53,098 nucleotides of DNA from Woeseiaceae bacterium (lineage in GTDB: Bacteria; Pseudomonadota; Gammaproteobacteria; Steroidobacterales; Woeseiaceae), in contig JASJBE010000020.1 in the NCBI GenBank assembly GCA_030066655.1, forward strand, positions 1 to 53,098, read 5' to 3'. The position numbers were made by a program, and so were the translations under genes. The notes under the pieces were generated by a model that was given only the letters and a program-made list of their open reading frames with translations, made no database searches and was not told the DNA's origin. Shown one piece after another: positions 44,128 through 53,098 of the stretch (the first letter of the stretch is position 1; each line of letters opens with the position of its first letter).

Positions 44128-45279
44128 ATGTTTGAATTAATGGACGCGCACAGCCAAAGCGCAGTCATCAAAGTCATCGGTGTGGGTGGCGGTGGCGGAA
44201 ACGCCGTTTCGCACATGGTCGACACCGGAATCGAGGGTGTCGAATTCATCTGCGCCAACACGGACGCCCAGGCGCTGAAGGGTTCGCGGGTAAGGACATC
44301 GTTGCAGATCGGTTGCAACATCACGAAGGGCCTCGGCGCCGGTGCGGACCCTGACACGGGCCGACAGGCGGCGATGGAAGATCGTGACCGGATCCACGAG
44401 GCGATCGAAGGCGCCGACATGCTGTTCATCACGGCCGGCATGGGCGGCGGCACCGGAACCGGCGCCGCCCCGGTGGTTGCGCAGGTTGCGAGAGAGCTCG
44501 GCATCCTGACCGTCGCCGTCGTGACCAAGCCCTTTTCAATGGAGGGCGGAAAGCGGATGGCCATCGCCGATCATGGCATCGGTGAGCTCGGCAAGTACGT
44601 CGACTCCCTGATCACGATCCCGAACGAGAAACTCTTGAGCGTATTAGGCGGCGACACAACGCTGCTCGACGCCTTCCGTTCCGCGAACCAGGTACTGCAG
44701 GGCGCAGTTCAGGGCATCGCCGAGCTGATCACGCGTCCGGGACTGATCAACGTCGACTTTGCCGACGTCCGCACGGTCATGTCCGAGATGGGCATGGCGA
44801 TGATGGGCTCAGGCTCGTCGTCCGGTGAGGATCGTGCGCGCGAGGCTGCCGAAGCCGCGGTATCGAGCCCGCTGCTCGAAGACATTAACCTGGCCGGCGC
44901 CAACGGCATCCTCGTCAACGTGACGGCGGGTATGGACCTTTCGATCGGTGAGTTCCAGGAAGTCGGCGCCACCGTTAAGGAGTTCGCATCCGACGATGCG
45001 ACGGTCGTTGTCGGCACCGTGATCGATCCGGACATGACGGATCGCATTCGCGTGACCGTCGTCGCAACGGGCCTTGGCCAGGGCGCTGCGCGCACCGCGG
45101 ACACGCCGATGCGCATCGTTCGGCGTCCCGAGACGACGCAGCAACGCGAGCCCAACTACCATGGCCTCGACAAGCCGACAGTACAGCGTAAGCGAGCCGT
45201 CGGCGACGGGCTGGAAGATGCCGGATTGCAGGAAGACCTGCTGGATATCCCGGCCTTCCTGCGGCGACAGGCCGACTAG
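44128..45279 (+). CDS. ftsZ: Cell division tubulin homologue FtsZ
   Basis: This 383-residue GTPase polymerises into the division ring. It has GVGGGGGNAVSHM near the start, the tubulin signature GGGTGTGAAPVVA (about 108-120), the T7-loop region NVDFADVRTVM with synergy Asp residues, and the conserved C-terminal peptide LDIPAFLRRQ that binds FtsA and ZapD. A strong GGAGG ribosome site lies just upstream. zapD is encoded at 51501 in the same window. Confidence 0.99.
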   Translation: MFELMDAHSQSAVIKVIGVGGGGGNAVSHMVDTGIEGVEFICANTDAQALKGSRVRTSLQIGCNITKGLGAGADPDTGRQAAMEDRDRIHEAIEGADMLFITAGMGGGTGTGAAPVVAQVARELGILTVAVVTKPFSMEGGKRMAIADHGIGELGKYVDSLITIPNEKLLSVLGGDTTLLDAFRSANQVLQGAVQGIAELITRPGLINVDFADVRTVMSEMGMAMMGSGSSSGEDRAREAAEAAVSSPLLEDINLAGANGILVNVTAGMDLSIGEFQEVGATVKEFASDDATVVVGTVIDPDMTDRIRVTVVATGLGQGAARTADTPMRIVRRPETTQQREPNYHGLDKPTVQRKRAVGDGLEDAGLQEDLLDIPAFLRRQAD

Positions 45280-45308
45280 GCCTCAACCTGCAGGCGTTTC
45301 TCCGCAAC

Positions 45309-45336
45309 GCTGGCCCGGTTTGGCTGCCGGGCCAGC
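45309..45336 (+). terminator. Hairpin after ftsZ
   Basis: GCTGGCCCG (45309-45317) pairs perfectly with CGGGCCAGC (45328-45336) across a ten-base loop. No T run follows, so it may pause or stabilise the transcript, or end it with Rho. The remaining 45280-45626 gap shows no gene, only this hairpin and the promoter at 45405. Confidence 0.5.
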
Positions 45337-45404
45337 GACTTCCTGCCCCTCGGTGGCGGAAGTTCCAACAACCCGTTGCAAACTCACCTAAGGCACTGAA
45401 AATC

Positions 45405-45432
45405 TTGAAGAGTTTTTCGACGCTGTGCTAAT
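45405..45432 (+). promoter_or_regulatory. Likely lpxC promoter
   Basis: TTGAAG (45405-45410) and GCTAAT (45427-45432) with a 16-base spacer and a TG before the -10 region resemble a sigma70 promoter. It lies about 195 bases before lpxC, leaving a long leader. Confidence 0.55.
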
Positions 45433-45626
45433 CTCTGCCCAACCTAAACGAGTTCGCTGTGGGCAAATCTGGCTGCCGGTGTGGCAGTTTCGCAACGCAT
45501 TCGGCGTTCGCGACTTCATCAACGGACCATCGTCGACCGGACGCGGCGTAAGTCCCCCGAAAATAAACAGTTAACCGACGCTTTTCGCCCTGGCGGCGTG
45601 AGGCGCAGACGAGTGTAAATGTAGCG

Positions 45627-46535
45627 ATGCTGCGACAAAGAACATTAAAAACGGCAATCCGTGCCACGGGCGTTGGATTGCACAACGGCGAAAAGGTCTA
45701 CATGACCCTGCGACCCGCTGCAGAAAACACCGGAATCATCTTTCGGCGCGTCGACCTGGACGATCCCGTGGACATCAAGGCGGACCCCACACTCGTGGGT
45801 GAAACCATGCTCGGCACGACGCTGGTCAAGGACGGCGTCAAGGTTGCGACCGTCGAGCACCTGATGTCGGCGCTGGCGGGTCTCGGCATCGACAATGTCT
45901 ATATCGATCTATCGGCTGCCGAGGTTCCAATCATGGACGGCAGTGCCGGGCCGTTCGTTTTCCTGCTGCAGTCCGCGGGTATCGAAGAGCAGAACGCGCT
46001 GAAGAGGTTCGTCAGGATCAAGAAAAAGATCCGCGTCGAAGATGGTGACAAGTGGGCGGAGCTCGTGCCGTTCAACGGCTTCAAGGTGAACTTCGAGGTT
46101 TACTTCAATCACCCGGTATTCAACAAGATCAACCAGACAGCGACGATCGATTTTTCATCGGCGTCGTTCCTGAAGGAAGTGAGCCGGGCGAGAACCTTCT
46201 GTTTCCTGCGCGACGTCGAGGCGCTGCGCGAACGCAACCTGACGTTGGGTGGCAGCATGGACAACGCGATCGTGCTCGACGACTACCGCATCCTCAACGA
46301 AGACGGTCTTCGCTACTCGAATGAATTCGTCATTCACAAGATTCTCGACGCTATCGGTGACGCCTACCTGCTCGGTCACACGCTGATCGGCGAGTTCCGC
46401 GCGTACAAGTCCGGACACGACCTCAACAACAAGCTGCTGCGCGCCCTGCTCGAGCAAACGGGCTCCTGGGAGGAGGCCACGTTCGAAGACCCCCGCAAGG
46501 CGCCCATCTGCTACGCAACGCCAGCCTACGCCTGA
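45627..46535 (+). CDS. lpxC: UDP-3-O-acyl-N-acetylglucosamine deacetylase
   Basis: This 302-residue zinc enzyme performs the first committed step of lipid A synthesis, which marks a Gram-negative outer membrane. It starts [19 protein letters not shown], has the zinc His in [16 protein letters not shown], and later [15 protein letters not shown] with the two other zinc ligands (His, Asp) and the catalytic region. It is full length. It converges with the DciA-like gene ten bases downstream. Confidence 0.98.
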   Translation: MLRQRTLKTAIRATGVGLHNGEKVYMTLRPAAENTGIIFRRVDLDDPVDIKADPTLVGETMLGTTLVKDGVKVATVEHLMSALAGLGIDNVYIDLSAAEVPIMDGSAGPFVFLLQSAGIEEQNALKRFVRIKKKIRVEDGDKWAELVPFNGFKVNFEVYFNHPVFNKINQTATIDFSSASFLKEVSRARTFCFLRDVEALRERNLTLGGSMDNAIVLDDYRILNEDGLRYSNEFVIHKILDAIGDAYLLGHTLIGEFRAYKSGHDLNNKLLRALLEQTGSWEEATFEDPRKAPICYATPAYA

Positions 46536-46545
46536 CGGTGTAGGT

Positions 46546-46845
46546 TCAGGCGTCCCGCGATACCCGGACCACGACGTGTTCGATCGCCTGGCCGATCGAG
46601 GCCGCTGCCTGCCTGACCTCAAGCTCCTCGAAACGCAACCTGGACGCCCACGCCGAACTCGAACAGACCAGGACCAGCGCGTCTTCCCGTAAGCTCACCG
46701 CGATAATCCCGGAAGCGAGATCGTCTGGCAGGGCCGCCTTCAGCCCGGTCGTCAGATCGGCCATGTCCCGGGCTTTCTTGACGATTCCGCCCAGATCGCC
46801 GTCGCTACCGGGCTTGAGCAGAGATTCGAGGCTTTTTGCCGTCAT
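46546..46845 (-). CDS. DciA-like (DUF721) protein
   Basis: This 99-residue protein matches the short DUF721/DciA type found between lpxC and the M23-secA genes in other gammaproteobacteria. DciA loads the replicative helicase. It starts MTAKSLESLLKPGSDGDL; the core ALPDDLASGIIAVSLREDALVL.CSSSAWASRLRF has the typical strand-helix pattern (seen as SSSAWASRLRF). It is shorter than most DciA and is transcribed against its neighbours. The shared 300-base region on its upstream side holds the riboswitch on the other strand. Confidence 0.8.
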   Translation of the reverse strand: MTAKSLESLLKPGSDGDLGGIVKKARDMADLTTGLKAALPDDLASGIIAVSLREDALVLVCSSSAWASRLRFEELEVRQAAASIGQAIEHVVVRVSRDA

Positions 46846-46946
46846 AAAAGTGTGACCGATTTGGCTATTCGGGCCATCCGCATGTGCCCGAAGTCACCAT
46901 TGCAAGACCCTGTTCTTGTATTAGAAACCGACATTATGCATATTGT

Positions 46947-47036
46947 GCGCCAGATAAGGGCAAACCCAGTGAAAGCTGGGGGCGCAAAACCACCGGTCTA
47001 AGGGATTCTTCCTACGACAGCGGGGCTGCCAGGCGA
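46947..47036 (+). promoter_or_regulatory. Cyclic-di-GMP-I (GEMM) riboswitch
   Basis: The conserved GEMM blocks occur in order: AAGGGCAAACC (46956-46966), a stem with GAAA tetraloop (46971-46974), GGCGCAAAACCACCGG (46981-46996) with CTA after it, and ACAGCGGGGCTGCC (47017-47030), which includes the tetraloop receptor side and the C that pairs with the ligand. Outer bases CGCC (46948-46951) and GGCG (47032-47035) can close the first helix. It lies about 110 bases before the M23 peptidase start on the same strand. I do not see a clear terminator switch, so control of translation or a Rho site is possible. Confidence 0.88.
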
Positions 47037-47145
47037 TGTTCAAGCACACACACACAATTCGAAACGGTCGGCTTCCGTGCCGCGTGTCGACCAAACCGTG
47101 CCTGAGCTCGCGAGATTCCACAAGGATCCATCTGAGGCTAACTCG

Positions 47146-48078
47146 ATGAACGTTGTCATTTTTGGCAAAGGACTTGGAAAGTCCCGACAAATCAATGTGT
47201 CCGGCTGGACTGCCGGCGTGCTGGCGATGTCATTGACGCTCGTTCTGGGTCTTGTGGGCTTCGGTGTTGGCTACTTTTATGCAGCACAGACCGGGTCCGG
47301 CGTCAGTGCCGATACGGTCGTCGAGCTGCAGGACGAACTGGAAGGGCAGCGAGACACGATCGCAGCCATTCGCCAGGATAAGGACGACAAGCTGGATGCC
47401 CTCGCCATTCGAATCGCGCAGATGAACGCGCGGATGATCCGGCTCGACGCATTGGGCCGACGCCTGACCGTGATGGCCGATCTCGAGGATGGCGAGTTCG
47501 ATTTTGATACACCGCCCGCCGTCGGCGGTCCGGAAGAGCCGCTGTCGAATGGCTCGCTCGGGGCCGTGCCCGACGTCGTCGAAGCCATGGCATCGCTCGA
47601 CGCGCAGCTCGGCGATCGCGAGGCACAGCTCGGCGTGCTCGAGTCAGTGCTGGCGCGACAAAACCTGACCGACCGCGTCTACCCGAAAGGGCGGCCCGTC
47701 AGCTCCGGCTGGATTTCATCCTACTTCGGCAAGCGGACCGACCCGTTCACCGGCAAGCCGGCCAACCATCTGGGCATCGACTTCGCAGGTCGCCTCGGCG
47801 ATCCGATTGTCGCCGTCGCGGACGGGGTCGTCAGCTACTCCGGCGATCGCTATGGCTTCGGACTGCTGGTCGAGGTCAAGCATGGCAACGGCTACGCGAC
47901 GCGCTACGCGCACAATTCCGAAAATCTCGTGGCTGTCGGCGACGAGGTTCGCAAAGGCCAGATCATCGCCAAGATGGGCGAAACCGGGCGCGCAACGGGC
48001 CCGAACCTGCACTTCGAGGTGCTCCGCGACGGACGGCGCGTCAATCCCGTCAACTTCATTCGCAAGTCCTCCCGCTAA
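47146..48078 (+). CDS. M23-family (LytM-like) peptidase or peptidase-like protein
   Basis: This 310-residue inner-membrane-anchored protein has a transmembrane segment (about 22-46), a coiled coil (about 58-100) and a C-terminal LytM domain (about 190-305) that cuts or controls cutting of peptidoglycan peptides. Zinc ligands H208, D212 (NHLGIDFAG) and H289 and the active-site H256 are present. However, the first His of the usual HxH is Asn (N287 in GPNLHFE), so activity may be altered. The start at 47146 has GAGG upstream. It is preceded by a c-di-GMP riboswitch and followed by secA. Confidence 0.9.
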   Translation: MNVVIFGKGLGKSRQINVSGWTAGVLAMSLTLVLGLVGFGVGYFYAAQTGSGVSADTVVELQDELEGQRDTIAAIRQDKDDKLDALAIRIAQMNARMIRLDALGRRLTVMADLEDGEFDFDTPPAVGGPEEPLSNGSLGAVPDVVEAMASLDAQLGDREAQLGVLESVLARQNLTDRVYPKGRPVSSGWISSYFGKRTDPFTGKPANHLGIDFAGRLGDPIVAVADGVVSYSGDRYGFGLLVEVKHGNGYATRYAHNSENLVAVGDEVRKGQIIAKMGETGRATGPNLHFEVLRDGRRVNPVNFIRKSSR

Positions 48079-48084
48079 TTCGCC

Positions 48085-48136
48085 TTGTGACCGCGAATTT
48101 TGACCCCAAAACCGGGGTCACAATATCAAATTTGTC
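48085..48136. repeat. REP-like palindrome between the M23 gene and secA
   Basis: TGACCCC (48101-48107) pairs with GGGGTCA (48114-48120), while TTGTGACC (48085-48092) can pair instead with GGTCACAA ending at about 48123, so two structures compete. A further GTCCCC follows at 48133. It resembles the REP repeats common between genes in this group. There is no T run, so it is not a plain terminator. Confidence 0.5.
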
Positions 48137-48187
48137 CCCAAGCGCTTAAAATAACGGGCTTTGTGTCCGTCCCTGCAGGAGTAGTGA

Positions 48188-51114
<2,927 letters not shown>

Positions 51115-51118
<4 letters not shown>

Positions 51119-51519
51119 TCAGACACTTTCGAGTGGCCGCCGGCATTCTCGTCGACGGCGGTGGCAACGTCCTGATCGCCGAGCGGCTCGGTGATGGCCC
51201 GTTTCACGGCATGTGGGAATTTCCCGGCGGAAAGATCGGTCAGAACGAATCCGCCGTCGACGCGCTGGAACGCGAGCTCGTCGAAGAGCTGGGCGTCCGC
51301 GTTACGGCATTCGAACACTTCATGAATCTCCATCACGAGTACCCGGACCGCAGGGTGACGATCGATTTCTACCTCGTGACGGAATGGCGGGATGAGCCGA
51401 CCGGGCTCGAAGGGCAGCAGCTCGAGTGGATCTCAATCGGGGAACTCGACGGAGCAAAACTGCTGCCGGCGGATGCGCCCGTCGTGCGGGCGCTTCAGGA
51501 TCAGCAGATACTCAGCTGA
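51115..51519 (+). CDS. mutT: MutT-type Nudix hydrolase (8-oxo-dGTP pyrophosphatase)
   Basis: This 134-residue enzyme clears oxidised dGTP from the nucleotide pool. The Nudix box is complete ([20 protein letters not shown], then ELG). The start is a TTG that overlaps the secA stop by four bases, so it is translationally coupled. Its last 19 bases overlap, tail to tail, the end of zapD. The secA-mutT order is usual in gammaproteobacteria. Confidence 0.94.
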
Positions 51520-52307
51520 AACTTGACGTCGTGGCCGGTCTGCACGGCGCGGCTATCGAACGATGACCATTCGAGAAAGCGAATCGTGAAGCGGTGCTGA
51601 CTGCCGCTGATTTCCGGGAACAGCGAGCTGTTGCCGGGCAGTGACACGCGAATCAGCCGGCAGTGCGCGTCTTTTTGCATGCTGTGCTGGAACATGCCGT
51701 TGATGGCCGTCTTGTTCTCTGACTGGCCGCTCTCTCGAATCAGCCACAGTATCTCCGCGACGGCGTCACAGACCGGGCGCGTCGCGTCCATCCACCCTCG
51801 CATGTCCTGCTCGCGCCGCTCATACGGCTGGCGCAGCCAGTGGCTGTATTCGGGAAGGTCAAACTCGCAGGTGCCGCCGGGGATCGTGCTGCGATGCTTG
51901 ATCGCGTTCAGGAACTCGCTGTCCTTGAGCGACTGCAGGAACTGCGTGCCAATTGCGCCGATCTGGGCCCGGCTGTCGATCAGGTTCTTCAGGACGCTGT
52001 CCAGGCGGCTGGTGTCGACCCCGGGCTGGCTCGTGAAGCGCTGCAAGCGATTGATCTGAATATCAATTTCCTTATGCACTTCGCTTCGAATGTCACCGCG
52101 CGACAGTATCGCCAGGATATCCAGGAGCGTCGCAATCGTCGCGCGAGTGCCCCATGCCGCCGTGTCTTCGTTATTGTGCAGCATCTGCTGGTGCAGGAAG
52201 TCGAGACGCAGGAATGTCCGCATACGCTCATTCAGCGGGAGCTCGTAATCGGCTCGCTCGAGTGCGGTTTCCGGGTTCAGATTTCCTGCGGGCTTCGCCA
52301 TGCACAT
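51501..52307 (-). CDS. zapD: FtsZ-associated protein ZapD
   Basis: This 268-residue protein of the ZapD (DUF1342) family crosslinks FtsZ filaments. Family signs are YELPLNERMRTFLRLDFL near residues 21-38, then helices with LLDILAILSRGDIRSEVHKE, and the C-terminal beta domain (HCRLIRVSLPGNSSLFPEIS). The ATG at 52307 or the one two codons on is the start. It is followed and preceded by coaE and a prepilin peptidase gene on the same strand, the common pilD-coaE-zapD order. Confidence 0.96.
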   Translation of the reverse strand: MCMAKPAGNLNPETALERADYELPLNERMRTFLRLDFLHQQMLHNNEDTAAWGTRATIATLLDILAILSRGDIRSEVHKEIDIQINRLQRFTSQPGVDTSRLDSVLKNLIDSRAQIGAIGTQFLQSLKDSEFLNAIKHRSTIPGGTCEFDLPEYSHWLRQPYERREQDMRGWMDATRPVCDAVAEILWLIRESGQSENKTAINGMFQHSMQKDAHCRLIRVSLPGNSSLFPEISGSQHRFTIRFLEWSSFDSRAVQTGHDVKFQLSIC

Positions 52308-52345
52308 ATTCTGCGCTTTGCCGGCATCGACCGCAAACGGCTGAT

Positions 52346-52978
52346 TTAGAAGCCTTGTCGGTGAGCCCTTGCCAGTGCCTGGTACTGCGCGTGCATCTCT
52401 GCCACCTGTTCAGCCAGTTCGTCGATTTCGCCCTGGTTCCTGATGACGTCGTCGGCGATTTCCAGCCGCTCCTCGCGACTTGCCTGGGCCGACAGGATGC
52501 GTTCGGCGCTCTCTCGCGTCTCTCCATCCCGGCTCATGAGGCGCCTGACTTGCGTCTCCTTGTTGCAATCGACGACGAGCACGCGGTCGACAAATAGCTT
52601 GAGCGGGGACTCCGTCAGCAACGGTACAACGATGACCTGGTAGTCGCCGCCGGCGTTGTTGGCCTGCCTGACGGTCTCCTCCCGGATCACCGGGTGCAGG
52701 ATAGCTTCGAGCAGCTTTCTCGCATCGTCGACGGCAAAAATCAGTTCACGCAGCGCGGCCCGGTCCAGCGCTCCGTCTTCGTTAATGACGCCATCGCCAA
52801 AGGCCTCCGCAATGTCCTTCAACGCGGGTTGGCCCGGCTCGACAACCTCTCGGGCAATGACATCGGTATCGATGACGGGCACGCCTAGCGCAGCAAAGTG
52901 ATCCGCGACGGTGGACTTGCCGCTCGCGATACCGCCGGTCAGGCCGACTCTGAATGGATGATCGGAGTGAAGGTTCAT
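52346..52978 (-). CDS. coaE: Dephospho-CoA kinase
   Basis: This 210-residue enzyme makes the last step of coenzyme A synthesis. The P-loop GLTGGIASGKSTVADHF lies at about 13-29, followed by PVIDTDVIAREVV and LLTESPLKLFVDRVLVVDC. The start is an ATG with GGGGGA upstream. It lies 19 bases after the prepilin peptidase gene and 38 before zapD, so the three form one operon. Confidence 0.97.
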   Translation of the reverse strand: MNLHSDHPFRVGLTGGIASGKSTVADHFAALGVPVIDTDVIAREVVEPGQPALKDIAEAFGDGVINEDGALDRAALRELIFAVDDARKLLEAILHPVIREETVRQANNAGGDYQVIVVPLLTESPLKLFVDRVLVVDCNKETQVRRLMSRDGETRESAERILSAQASREERLEIADDVIRNQGEIDELAEQVAEMHAQYQALARAHRQGF

Positions 52979-52997
52979 CGTCCCCCGGTACTACGAA

Positions 52998-53098
52998 TCA
53001 GAAAAACGTCCCCACGTAGGCGTCCTTGATCGCCTCACCATAGAGCATCGAAATCCAGCCGGCCGCCGCGAGGAAAGGACCGAAGGGCATCGGGACGG
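52998..53098 (-). CDS. pilD: Type IV prepilin peptidase, 3' end only
   Basis: The minus strand from the window edge to a stop at 52998-53000 encodes PMPFGPFLAAAGWISMLYGE and a short tail ending GTFF. The PFGPFLA.AGW block is typical of the last helix of PilD/GspO prepilin peptidases (A24 family), which process type IV pilins in the inner membrane. Its place upstream of coaE and zapD agrees. The 5' part is outside the window. Confidence 0.88.
   Translation of the reverse strand, partial: VPMPFGPFLAAAGWISMLYGEAIKDAYVGTFF

Overview
This window is a stretch of a gammaproteobacterial chromosome. The strongest evidence is a complete division and cell-wall (dcw) cluster in the gammaproteobacterial order (mraZ-rsmH-ftsL-ftsI-murE-murF-mraY-murD-ftsW-murG-murC-murB-ddl-ftsQ-ftsA-ftsZ-lpxC). 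It is followed by a short DciA-like gene, an M23 peptidase, secA, mutT, zapD, coaE and the 3' end of a prepilin peptidase gene, with rnpB just upstream of mraZ. The genus cannot be fixed from sequence alone; a free-living, probably marine lineage is only a guess.

Layout. 1-3.6 kb: a partial gene, two coupled secreted or membrane-anchored unknowns, a strong terminator, a small MITE-like element and a secreted alpha/beta hydrolase. 3.7-11 kb: a membrane diguanylate cyclase, a LOG-family phosphoribohydrolase, two divergent paralogous phosphoribosyltransferases, and a FAN1-type nuclease fused to a DEDDh exonuclease, coupled to a JmjC/cupin-like gene. 11-16.6 kb: an unusual block of two CotH-kinase-like exported proteins flanking an exported Shewanella-like phosphatase that carries a degenerate kinase-like C-terminal domain, then an alpha/beta-hydrolase-like protein lacking the usual Ser nucleophile and a DUF4956 membrane protein. 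16.7-23 kb: a PfkB/adenosine-kinase-like gene, then a repeat-rich, gene-poor accessory region. It holds a small inverted-repeat element nested in another repeat, an IS110-family element with a candidate bridge RNA, and several short unknown genes. 23-27 kb: a membrane AraC-type regulator, a TPR protein, an FMN-binding oxidase-like protein, a SnoaL-like exported protein and a cupin. 27-53 kb: rnpB and the dcw/secA block.

How it works together. The dcw genes form one very compact transcription unit in which almost every junction is a 4-base stop/start overlap. It starts at a clear sigma70-type promoter followed by three MraZ boxes. lpxC appears to have its own promoter. The M23 peptidase, with secA behind it, is preceded by a class I cyclic-di-GMP riboswitch, so envelope genes here are probably wired to c-di-GMP, a messenger that the GGDEF protein at 3.8-5.8 kb would make.

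Most interesting: the CotH-like/phosphatase/pseudokinase block, the IS110 bridge-RNA candidate whose loop matches both flanks of the element, the FAN1-exonuclease fusion and the riboswitch. All functions are assigned by reading motifs; no database search was possible.
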